This document shows positions 1 through 5,307 of a stretch of 5,307 nt of DNA, in pieces. Source of the DNA: Acidimicrobiales bacterium (lineage in GTDB: Bacteria; Actinomycetota; Acidimicrobiia; Acidimicrobiales; VFJN01). The translations under genes were made by a program, and so were the position numbers. The first letter of the stretch is position 1. Every line of letters begins with the position of its first letter. The notes beneath the pieces were generated by a model. The model saw nothing but the letters and a program-made list of their open reading frames with translations, made no database searches and was not told where the DNA came from. The stretch spans positions 1 through 5,307 of the forward strand of contig JAFGPU010000388.1 of NCBI GenBank assembly GCA_016936035.1, read 5' to 3'.

Positions 1-47
1 CCACGACCACCGCGCCTCCGGGCACCACATCCACCTCGGCGCCGTGA
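1..47 (+). CDS. 3' end of an upstream gene, Thr/Pro/Ser-rich C-terminal tail (partial)
   Basis: Reading from position 3, an open frame encodes TTTAPPGTTSTSAP and stops at TGA 45-47. The stop overlaps the GTG start of the next gene at 44-46 in a GTGA arrangement, the same junction seen twice more in this window. The residues form a low-complexity Thr/Pro/Ser tail like that of the next protein, as found at the C-termini of actinobacterial secreted or cell-wall proteins. Only 14 codons are visible, so the function cannot be named. The junction suggests it is the preceding gene of the polysaccharide operon. Confidence 0.5.
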   Translation, partial: TTTAPPGTTSTSAP

Positions 48-643
48 CGCCGGCGCGATCCGCGCCGCCGGCGCGCCGCGCGGCGCACATGCGCCGCACC
101 CACGATCCGGCTCCGTGGGCACGGCGACCCGAGCGGCGCGCGGGCCAGCCGCACGTACCGCCCGGCGATCCGCCGGCACCCACACCGGTGTTCGTCGACG
201 ACTCCGGCCGCCGCCACCGGGCGTGGCGCCTGGTGGGCGGTGGCCTCGGCGTGCTGGTGCTGGGCTACGTGGCCGTGGTGGCCATGACGTTCGCGGGCGT
301 CCCGCTCGTGGGCAGGCTCGCGCCCCCCGGCGTCGCCCAGCTGTCGCGACCCGCCTCGCAGGCTGAGGTGAGCGTCGCTCCCGGCGCCCAGGAGACGCCC
401 CTGCCGGCGGTCGAGCCCGCACGGCCGGCCGCGCCCGTGGCGACCACGACGCCCGCTGCCGACGACGATCCGGCGGTGTCGCCGACGGTGTCGACGGCGG
501 CGACGGCGCCCGCCACCACCACCACGGTCGGCACGGTCCCGCCCGGGCAAGGCGCGACGACGAGCCTGCCGCCCACCAACTCGACCGTCCCCGACCACAC
601 CCGCCCGACGGGCCGTCCCACCGACCCGCCGGGCAAGCCGTGA
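44..643 (+). CDS. Single-pass membrane protein with Ala/Pro/Thr-rich extracellular tail, function unknown
   Basis: This 199-aa protein belongs to no family I can name with certainty. Residues 1-60 are Arg/Pro-rich and presumably cytoplasmic. A short ordered stretch, VFVDDSGRRHRAWR (49-62), leads into one hydrophobic helix at about 63-86. Residues 90-199 are low-complexity Ala/Pro/Thr/Val and presumably extracellular. There is no catalytic motif and no cysteine. The GTG start at 44 is chosen because it overlaps the upstream stop; ATG at 89 (Met16) is the alternative. The gene ends in a GTGA overlap with the glycosyltransferase gene, so the two are probably translated together. From memory, small membrane proteins with a similar VFVD-SGRR juxtamembrane stretch precede deacetylase/glycosyltransferase genes in other actinobacteria. 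I infer an accessory or scaffold subunit of the polysaccharide synthase. Confidence 0.8.
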   Translation: MTPARSAPPARRAAHMRRTHDPAPWARRPERRAGQPHVPPGDPPAPTPVFVDDSGRRHRAWRLVGGGLGVLVLGYVAVVAMTFAGVPLVGRLAPPGVAQLSRPASQAEVSVAPGAQETPLPAVEPARPAAPVATTTPAADDDPAVSPTVSTAATAPATTTTVGTVPPGQGATTSLPPTNSTVPDHTRPTGRPTDPPGKP

Positions 644-675
644 CGTCACGGTCGGGGACGGACCGGTCCCCGACC
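587..675 (+). promoter_or_regulatory. Three-armed inverted repeat around the glycosyltransferase start (possible RNA switch)
   Basis: The 10-mer GTCCCCGACC occurs at 587-596 and 666-675, and its exact reverse complement GGTCGGGGAC at 650-659. The middle arm can pair with the downstream arm, giving a 10-bp stem with a 6-base loop just after the GTG start at 640. It can instead pair with the upstream arm, enclosing the start codon in a 53-base loop. The two pairings exclude each other. The repeats and pairings are read directly; a role in controlling translation is inference. Such GC-rich DNA yields chance inverted repeats, and all arms are inside coding sequence. Confidence 0.4.
638..651. repeat. 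14-bp perfect palindrome on the stop/start overlap
   Basis: CCGTGACGTCACGG is a perfect palindrome whose left half contains the TGA stop of the membrane protein gene (641-643) and the GTG start of the glycosyltransferase gene (640-642). It abuts the 650-675 hairpin. It could be a protein-binding dyad or a small mRNA hairpin, or a chance result of the GTGACG sequence around the start. No second copy was noticed elsewhere in the window. Confidence 0.45.
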
Positions 676-2703
676 CGACCGGTGACCCGGTGGCTCCTGC
701 TGGGCACGGTGCTCGTCGGCCTCGTCGTCTCGCTCGCCCTCCACGGGATGTTGCGCTCGGCACCGGCGGTGCGGCAGACCGGGCAGCCGGTGCTGCCCGA
801 CGACGGGCACCTGGGCCCGGTGCTCGACATCGACGAGGTCTCGTTCTGGTCCGCACCGGGCGCGTCCGGCATGGTGGGTGTCGCGCTCGTCGACACCGGT
901 CTCGACGAGGCCTGGCCGGAGGCCGCGGACGTGCTGGCCGCCCACGGGGTGTCGGCCACCTGGTTCGTCGCCGGGCGCACCGTGCTCGACAGCCCCGGAC
1001 AGGTGGCCGCGGCCCGGTCGGCGGGAGGCGAGATCGGTGTCACCGGGTTCTCCGGGCGCGACCTGGCGATGCTGCCGACCTGGCGGGCCCGCATCGAGCT
1101 GTCGAGCGCCCAGGCGGCGCTGGCGGCCCGCGAGGGCGTCACCACGCCGCTGCTGATGCTGCCCTCGAGCGCGACGCGCCAGACCCTCGACCGAGATGCG
1201 CTCGCCGTGGCCCGCACCGCAGGACGGCAGGGCTACGCGCTGGTGCTCGGTGTCGCGCCCGAGGTGGCCGGCACCGGTGACGTCGCGGTCGTGCCGCTCG
1301 ATCGCGACGGCCCGGCACAGCTCGACGCCCTGCTCACGCGCCTCGCGGCGGACGGGCTCCGTCCCGTCCGGGTGTCCGAGGTCGCCGGGATGGACCCGAC
1401 GTCGGTCAACAGCCCGGCCGGCGTGGGCGCCCGGATCAACGCCACCGCCGTGACGATCGCGGTGCGCGCCGCGGATGCGGTCACCGCCGTCGTCGACTGG
1501 CTGTTCGCCCCCTTGGCGGTGCTGATGACCCTGCGGGCGCTCGCAGCGATCGTCCTGGCGGTCAGGCACGCCCACCGGCAACGGAGCCCACGGTCGTGGA
1601 CGGGGCCCGTGACCGTCATCGTCCCCGCCTACAACGAGGCCGAGGGCATCGAGGCCACGCTGCTGTCGCTCGTGGGATCCGACTGGCCGCACGGGGTGTG
1701 GGTCATCGTGGTCGACGACGGCTCCACCGACGGGACGGCCGACATCGTCGAGGCTCTCGCCCTCCCCGGCGTGCACCTGATCCGGCAGGCGAACCAGGGC
1801 AAGCCGGGGGCCCTCAACGCGGGCGTCGCCGCCGCCCGCACCGAGGTCGTGGTCATGATCGACGGCGACACCGTCGTCGAGCCCGACACCATCGCCACGC
1901 TGGTGGCGCCGTTCGACGACCCGGCGGTCGGCGCCTCCAGCGGCAACGCGAAGGTCGCCAACCGGCAGTCGCTGCTCGGGCGATGGCAGCACATCGAGTA
2001 CGTGATGGGGTTCAACCTCGACCGCCGGCTGCTCGCCACCCTCGGCGCCATCGTCACCGTGCCCGGCGCGGCCGGCGCGTTCCGCACCGCCGCCCTGCAC
2101 GACGCCGGGGGGCTGAGCGACGACACCATCGCCGAGGACACCGACCTCACCATCGCCATCCAGCGAGCCGGCTGGCGGGTCGTGTACGAGGACCGGGCGA
2201 TCGCCTGGACCGAGGCGCCGTCGACGGTCGGCGACCTGTGGCGGCAGCGCTACCGCTGGTGCTACGGCACGATGCAGGCCGTGTGGAAGCACCGGCGGGC
2301 GGTCGCCGAGGCCCGCAGCATCGGTGTGGTCGGACTGCCCTACGCGCTGATGTTCCAGGTCGTCGTCGCCCTGCTCGGCCCCATCGTCGACGTGGCGGCC
2401 CTGTACGGCCTGGCCACCGCGCAGGCTCGGGGCGTCGTCGTCGCCTGGTTGGGGTTCTCCGCGGCGCAGCTGGTCCTGGCCGCCTTCGCGCTGTGGCTCG
2501 ACGGCGAGTCGCCCCGACCCCTGTGGGCGGTGCCGCTCCAGCAGCTCGCCTACCGCCAGCTCATGTACCTGGTGGTCATCCAGTCCGTGGCCGCTGCGCT
2601 GGCGGGGACCCGGCTGCGTTGGCACAAGCTGCGGCGCCTCGGGCTCGCCGGCACCGGGTCGGAGGGCGCCCGGGGTTCGCCCGCCTGGCACGACGGGCGG
2701 TGA
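640..2703 (+). CDS. Membrane family 2 glycosyltransferase fused to a degenerate polysaccharide deacetylase (NodB-like) domain
   Basis: This 687-aa protein probably polymerises and exports a beta-linked envelope polysaccharide from a UDP-sugar; the sugar is unknown. A signal-anchor helix (about 18-37) precedes an extracellular NodB-like domain (about 65-250), a helix at about 280-308, a cytoplasmic GT2 domain (322-560) and about three C-terminal helices (563-592, 598-620, 634-656). GT2 motifs are intact: IVPAYNE (327-333), VVDDGSTDGT (357-366), DGD (408-410), PGAAGAFR (475-482), ED of IAEDTD (499-500) and QRYRW (536-540), as in PgaC, NodC and hyaluronan synthases. In the NodB part TFDDGP is replaced by VDTGLD (84-89), the H-x3-H region by GVTGFSG (133-139) and RPPYG by MLPSS (173-177). 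Deacetylase activity is therefore unlikely. The GTG start overlaps the preceding stop with no Shine-Dalgarno sequence. Automated annotation would probably call this a bifunctional polysaccharide deacetylase/glycosyltransferase. Confidence 0.93.
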   Translation: MTSRSGTDRSPTRPVTRWLLLGTVLVGLVVSLALHGMLRSAPAVRQTGQPVLPDDGHLGPVLDIDEVSFWSAPGASGMVGVALVDTGLDEAWPEAADVLAAHGVSATWFVAGRTVLDSPGQVAAARSAGGEIGVTGFSGRDLAMLPTWRARIELSSAQAALAAREGVTTPLLMLPSSATRQTLDRDALAVARTAGRQGYALVLGVAPEVAGTGDVAVVPLDRDGPAQLDALLTRLAADGLRPVRVSEVAGMDPTSVNSPAGVGARINATAVTIAVRAADAVTAVVDWLFAPLAVLMTLRALAAIVLAVRHAHRQRSPRSWTGPVTVIVPAYNEAEGIEATLLSLVGSDWPHGVWVIVVDDGSTDGTADIVEALALPGVHLIRQANQGKPGALNAGVAAARTEVVVMIDGDTVVEPDTIATLVAPFDDPAVGASSGNAKVANRQSLLGRWQHIEYVMGFNLDRRLLATLGAIVTVPGAAGAFRTAALHDAGGLSDDTIAEDTDLTIAIQRAGWRVVYEDRAIAWTEAPSTVGDLWRQRYRWCYGTMQAVWKHRRAVAEARSIGVVGLPYALMFQVVVALLGPIVDVAALYGLATAQARGVVVAWLGFSAAQLVLAAFALWLDGESPRPLWAVPLQQLAYRQLMYLVVIQSVAAALAGTRLRWHKLRRLGLAGTGSEGARGSPAWHDGR

Positions 2704-2721
2704 GCCGCTACAACGAGCGGC
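2704..2721 (+). terminator. Short GC-rich hairpin directly after the glycosyltransferase stop
   Basis: GCCGCT (2704-2709) and AGCGGC (2716-2721) are perfect reverse complements around the 6-base loop ACAACG, directly after TGA 2701-2703. No T-tract follows. Actinobacterial terminators often lack one, so this could end or attenuate transcription between the polysaccharide genes and the sigma factor gene. A 6-bp stem is weak evidence in such GC-rich DNA. Confidence 0.35.
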
Positions 2722-2800
2722 ACACCGTGACGGGACGCGGGCGGGAAGGGTGCAAGGGCCTCACCGCGCGCGCGATGACCACCGCTCGCGGTCGACCCCG

Positions 2801-3367
2801 ATGACCCGCCGAGACCGCTTCAACGGAGAGTTCGACAGCGTCCTGCGCGCCGCGCAGACCGGTGCGCCCTGGGCGCTCGAGCGCATCTTCACGGCCCTGG
2901 CGCCGGTGGTCGAGGGCTACCTGCGGGTGCAGGGGGCCGCGGAGCCCGAGGACCTCACCAGCGAGGTCTTCCTCGCGGTGCTGCGCAACCTGGGGTCGTT
3001 CGACGGCGACGAGCCCGGCTTCCGCTCGTGGGTCTTCACCATCGCCCACCGGCGGCTGCTCGACGCCCGCCGCCGCGCCATGCGGCGACCGCGATCGGCG
3101 CCCCTCGACGACCTCGCGGACATGCCCATGCTCGACGACGTCGAGGACCTCGTCGATCGCCGTCTCGCGGTCGAACGGGTGCGCACCCTGTGCGAGCAGC
3201 TGCGCCCCGATCAGCGCGACGTCCTGCTGCTGCGGCTGCTCGGCCGGCTCACCGTCGACGAGGTGGCGGCGGCGCTCGACAAGACGCCGGGCTCGGTCAA
3301 GGCTCTCCAGCGCCGGGGGCTCCAGGGCCTGGCGCGCATCGTCGAGCGGGAAAGCGCACCGCTGTGA
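2801..3367 (+). CDS. ECF-type RNA polymerase sigma factor (sigma-70 family)
   Basis: This 188-aa protein directs RNA polymerase to a dedicated promoter set and is of usual ECF length. Region 2 spans about 25-95: EPEDLTSEVFLAVLRNL (48-64) is the core-binding part, and FRSWVFTIAHRRLLDARRR (74-92) the -10 recognition part. A linker follows (about 93-122). Region 4 (about 123-182) has LRPDQRDVLLLRLLGRLT followed by a helix-turn-helix at about 150-172 (VDEVAAALDKTPGSVKALQRR). The ATG at 2801 places the first helix at the normal distance from the N-terminus. An in-frame GTG at 2750 would add 17 non-conserved-looking residues, and its purine-rich GGGAAGG directly abuts the codon. No clear Shine-Dalgarno sequence precedes 2801, so a leaderless message is possible. 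The stop overlaps the next gene's start, typical of a sigma/anti-sigma pair. Target genes are unknown. Confidence 0.93.
   Translation: MTRRDRFNGEFDSVLRAAQTGAPWALERIFTALAPVVEGYLRVQGAAEPEDLTSEVFLAVLRNLGSFDGDEPGFRSWVFTIAHRRLLDARRRAMRRPRSAPLDDLADMPMLDDVEDLVDRRLAVERVRTLCEQLRPDQRDVLLLRLLGRLTVDEVAAALDKTPGSVKALQRRGLQGLARIVERESAPL
3346..3366 (+). promoter_or_regulatory. Ribosome binding site and GTGA overlap start of the anti-sigma-like gene
   Basis: The purine-rich GCGGGAAAG (3346-3354) ends nine bases before GTG 3364-3366, which overlaps the sigma factor stop TGA 3365-3367. This favours GTG 3364 over the in-frame ATG at 3394, which has no such sequence upstream. Coupled translation would keep the two proteins in balance. 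Confidence 0.5.
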
Positions 3368-4176
3368 CCCCTTCCGGCGATGACGTTCACGACATGACCC
3401 GCCTCCCGCTGCTCGACGACGACACCATCGACGCCTTCCTGGACGGCGAACCCGTTCCGGTCCAGATCCGGCACCTGGCCGAGATCCGGTCCCTGGTGGA
3501 CGTCGTGGGGGACGGCCCCCCGCCGCCGGCGTCGCCGGTGCTGGCACGGGTGCTGGCCGGCGCCCCCGACGCTCCCACGCTCGTCGGTGCTGCCAGGCCC
3601 GCGACCCGGCGCCGCACCAGGCTGGCCCGCGTCGCGGGCGTCGGCATCGCGGTCAAGCTCGCGGTCGGGGTGTCGGCCGCCGCGGCCGGCGTCATGGGCG
3701 CGGGCGCGGCCGGCGTGCTGCCCGAGACCGCCGACAAGGCGGTCCGCCACGCCATCGAGATCGTGTCGCCCATCGAGTTCGCCGACACCGACCCCGGTGT
3801 CCGGCGGGGCGACGACCTCACCGGCACGTCGGACGACGGCCCCCGCCACGGTGCCGGCGACGGCATCGGCACCACCGACCGGCGGGACGACGGCCCGGGT
3901 CGATCGTCCGGCGACGACCGCCCGGGCGACCGCGACGGCAGCGACGATGACGGCGAGCGCCCCACCAGGGACGACGACCGCCCCGGCGACGACGACGCTC
4001 GGCGGCCGGGTGACGACGTCCCGGAGTCGGAGCGGGACGACGACGACGCCGGCCCGCCGCCCGCCGGTACCGGCCCGGCCGACGGCGGCGCCAGCGGGGC
4101 GGTCACGACCACGCCCGCGCCCGCTCCGGACGGGCGGGCGACCCCGGGCGCCGAGGCGCCACGCACCGCCCCCTGA
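3364..4176 (+). CDS. Putative anti-sigma factor: single-pass membrane protein with Asp-rich tail
   Basis: This 270-aa protein is inferred to hold the upstream sigma factor inactive at the membrane. Residues 1-60 are acidic and cytoplasmic, with LLDDDTIDAFLDGEPVPV (16-33) and LAEIRSLVDVV (38-48) as likely sigma-contacting helices. A basic stretch (78-89) precedes one Ala/Gly/Val-rich helix at about 90-119. Residues 144-230 are Asp/Arg/Gly-rich, with a 20-residue spaced repeat of DDRPGD, and 231-270 are Pro/Ala/Thr-rich. There is no cysteine, so the usual zinc anti-sigma motif (HxxxCxxC) is absent. The N-terminal segment loosely recalls the SigD-binding region of mycobacterial RsdA, from memory only. 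The GTG start overlaps the sigma gene stop, which is the main support for the role. It could instead be a membrane sensor or wall protein that merely shares the operon. Confidence 0.75.
   Translation: MTPSGDDVHDMTRLPLLDDDTIDAFLDGEPVPVQIRHLAEIRSLVDVVGDGPPPPASPVLARVLAGAPDAPTLVGAARPATRRRTRLARVAGVGIAVKLAVGVSAAAAGVMGAGAAGVLPETADKAVRHAIEIVSPIEFADTDPGVRRGDDLTGTSDDGPRHGAGDGIGTTDRRDDGPGRSSGDDRPGDRDGSDDDGERPTRDDDRPGDDDARRPGDDVPESERDDDDAGPPPAGTGPADGGASGAVTTTPAPAPDGRATPGAEAPRTAP
3793..4053 (+). repeat. Low-complexity Asp/Arg/Gly-coding region with DDRPGD repeats
   Basis: This stretch codes for residues 144-230 of the anti-sigma-like protein. DDRPGDRD (from 3913) and DDRPGDDD (from 3973) lie exactly 60 bases apart, and a third variant RRPGDD follows at 4000-4017. 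GAC codons dominate. The pattern suggests expansion of a short unit by slippage or duplication. The segment is predicted to lie outside the membrane and to be disordered and strongly acidic, possibly binding cations or cell-wall material. Confidence 0.6.
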
Positions 4177-4177
4177 G

Positions 4178-4204
4178 CCGGCCGGCACCGCGCGGGACGG
4201 CCGG
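4178..4204. terminator. GC-rich hairpin between convergent genes, probable bidirectional terminator
   Basis: CCGGCCG (4178-4184) and CGGCCGG (4198-4204) form a perfect 7-bp stem with a 13-base loop. It lies in the 42-base gap between the stop of the anti-sigma-like gene (4176) and the opposite-strand TAG of the ATPase gene (4219-4221). No T-tract follows on either strand. The location between two converging genes supports a shared terminator. Confidence 0.45.
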
Positions 4205-4218
4205 AGGGATGGGATCGG

Positions 4219-5307
4219 CTAGGCGCGCGAGCGGTAGGTCGCCCGGCCGTCGATGGCGTCCTTGTTGAGCCGCTTGGTGAGGTGCAGGCCCTCGAGCACC
4301 AGCTCGACGGCGCTCGCCACCACCGCCGGGCTCTCGTCGCCGCCAGCGAGGGCGCCGACCGGGCCGCGCAGCGCGGGCACATCCTCGACCAGCCGGGCGA
4401 GGTCGGCGGACGTCACGTCCTCGCCGGTGTGCACGATCGTGCCCTCCTCGAACGCGGTGATCACGTCGCGCAGCGACGTGGGGTCGACCTCGTCCTTGAA
4501 GACGGTGAGCACGGCCGAGCGCAGCAGGTGCTCGGCGATCTGCTCGTCGCGTCCGTCGTCGAGCGACTCGATCTCGACCTTCCCCATGGTGGACGCCGCC
4601 AAGGCGTCGAGGTCGCTGACGCGCGGGCTGACGTCCCGCTCGCCGTGGCGCAGCGCCCGGCGGGTGGCGTTGGCCACCATCACCTCGTGGTTGGCGACGG
4701 TGAGCCGCACCGACACGCCCGAGCGCTGGTTGATGTGCGGGCTCTCGCGGGCCAGGTGGCTGAGGGTGGCCACGATCTCGGTCATGTAGCCGGGCACGGT
4801 CACCCGGACCCCGTCGACGTCGAACGGGCGCGCCTCCTGCTGGGCGATCGCCACCTCGGTGTCGACGTCGAGCGGGTAGTGGGTGCGGATCTGGCTGCCG
4901 AAGCGGTCCTTCAGCGGCGTGATGATGCGGCCCCGGTTCGTGTAGTCCTCGGGGTTGGCCGAGGCGACGAGCACCAGGTCGAGCGGCAGGCGCAGCTTGT
5001 AGCCGCGCACCTGGACGTCGCGCTCCTCGAGCACGTTCAGCAGGCCCACCTGGATGCGCTCCGCCAGGTCGGGCAGCTCGTTGATGGCGAAGATGCCCCG
5101 ATTGGTGCGGGGCACGAGGCCGTAGTGGATCGTGAGCTCGTCGGACAGGTAGCGACCCTCGGCCACCTTGATGGGGTCGACCTCGCCGATGAGGTCGGCG
5201 ATGGAGGTGTCCGGCGTGGCGAGTTTCTCGCCGAAGCGCTGGTCGCGGTGCACCCAGGCGATGGGGGTGTCGTCGCCCTCGGCGGCGATCAGGTCGCGGG
5301 CGTGCCG
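4219..5307 (-). CDS. MoxR/Mg-chelatase-like AAA+ ATPase (partial, C-terminal 362 residues)
   Basis: The frame stays open to the window edge and the upstream residues (RHARDLIAAEGDDTPIAWV) fit the family, so the internal GTG at 5253 is not the start; N-terminus and Walker A lie outside. Counting from the edge, the Walker B-type strand is GIFAINELPDL (71-81). The pore or helix-2 region VRGYKLRLPLD follows (100-110). The sensor-1 strand is LVLVASANPED (111-121), and the arginine-finger region is ITPLKDRFG (129-137). The rest is a helical lid and a C-terminal extension ending YRSRA. This matches the actinobacterial proteins usually annotated as magnesium chelatase or sigma-54-interacting ATPase. 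They are distant from true BchI/ChlI and are thought to work as chaperone-like remodelers with VWA-domain partners. No VWA gene follows it here, because the convergent gene begins 42 bases after its stop. Its substrate is unknown. Confidence 0.9.
   Translation of the reverse strand, partial: RHARDLIAAEGDDTPIAWVHRDQRFGEKLATPDTSIADLIGEVDPIKVAEGRYLSDELTIHYGLVPRTNRGIFAINELPDLAERIQVGLLNVLEERDVQVRGYKLRLPLDLVLVASANPEDYTNRGRIITPLKDRFGSQIRTHYPLDVDTEVAIAQQEARPFDVDGVRVTVPGYMTEIVATLSHLARESPHINQRSGVSVRLTVANHEVMVANATRRALRHGERDVSPRVSDLDALAASTMGKVEIESLDDGRDEQIAEHLLRSAVLTVFKDEVDPTSLRDVITAFEEGTIVHTGEDVTSADLARLVEDVPALRGPVGALAGGDESPAVVASAVELVLEGLHLTKRLNKDAIDGRATYRSRA

Noticed and set aside
646..2691. 681-aa open frame on the minus strand opposite the glycosyltransferase
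   Set aside because: It mirrors almost the whole of a gene with intact GT2 motifs, is rich in Gly, Asp, Arg and His without any domain, and is an expected by-product of GC-rich third codon positions.
2728..2756. Possible -35/-10 pair GTGACG and TGCAAG with 17-base spacing before the sigma factor gene
   Set aside because: Both boxes match consensus poorly, and GTGACG is a frequent sequence in this window.
1596..2804. 402-aa open frame on the plus strand overlapping the glycosyltransferase in another frame
   Set aside because: The translation is an Arg/Gly/Ala/His-rich low-complexity product typical of a wrong frame in GC-rich DNA, and it crosses the real stop and the start of the next gene.
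2708..3547. 279-aa minus-strand open frame opposite the sigma factor gene
   Set aside because: The plus-strand product has clear sigma region 2 and region 4 motifs, while the minus-strand product shows no domain.
3913..4017. Regularly spaced repeats as a CRISPR-like array
   Set aside because: The repeats are short, degenerate, in frame and inside a coding sequence for an Asp-rich tail; there are no unique spacers of constant length.
3211..4382. Minus-strand open frames opposite the anti-sigma-like gene (3211-4188 and 3387-4382)
   Set aside because: They are low-complexity shadows of the Asp-rich repeat region. The plus-strand frame has a sensible membrane layout and a coupled start. One of them also runs into the ATPase coding region.
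5251..5253. GTG as the start of the minus-strand ATPase gene
   Set aside because: The frame stays open to the window edge with residues that fit the family, and the domain would lack its N-terminal half including Walker A.

Overview
The window is very GC-rich and densely coding, with GTG starts overlapping the preceding stop codon and Ala/Pro/Thr-rich secreted tails. This points to a high-GC actinobacterium. The style of the proteins resembles Acidimicrobiia such as Ilumatobacter or Iamia, but that placement is recalled rather than searched.

Positions 1-2703 (+) are an envelope polysaccharide cluster. The last 14 codons of an upstream Thr/Pro-rich protein run into a 199-aa single-pass membrane protein. 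That gene runs into a 687-aa membrane glycosyltransferase. The 687-aa protein is a fusion: an N-terminal extracellular domain of NodB (polysaccharide deacetylase) layout, then a cytoplasmic family 2 glycosyltransferase of the PgaC/NodC/hyaluronan-synthase type with C-terminal membrane helices. The glycosyltransferase motifs are intact, but the NodB domain has lost its metal-binding histidines and looks like a pseudo-enzyme. Both junctions are GTGA stop/start overlaps without a clear Shine-Dalgarno sequence, suggesting translational coupling. The second junction also carries a 14-bp palindrome and a 10-bp-stem hairpin, one arm of which has a second possible partner upstream.

Positions 2704-4176 (+) are a regulatory pair after a 97-base gap that starts with a short hairpin. 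It comprises an ECF-type sigma factor and, through another GTGA overlap, a 270-aa membrane protein. The latter has a short N-terminal cytoplasmic segment, one membrane helix and a long Asp/Arg/Gly-rich tail. Position and layout suggest an anti-sigma factor, but it has no cysteine and so no zinc-type anti-sigma motif.

Positions 4177-4218 are a short convergent gap with a GC-rich inverted repeat, probably a terminator. Positions 4219-5307 (-) hold the C-terminal 362 residues of a MoxR/Mg-chelatase-like AAA+ ATPase whose N-terminus, including Walker A, lies beyond the window.

The most interesting items are the degenerate NodB domain, the possible RNA switch at the glycosyltransferase start, and the cysteine-free sigma-linked membrane protein. 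No RNA gene, mobile element or CRISPR array was seen.
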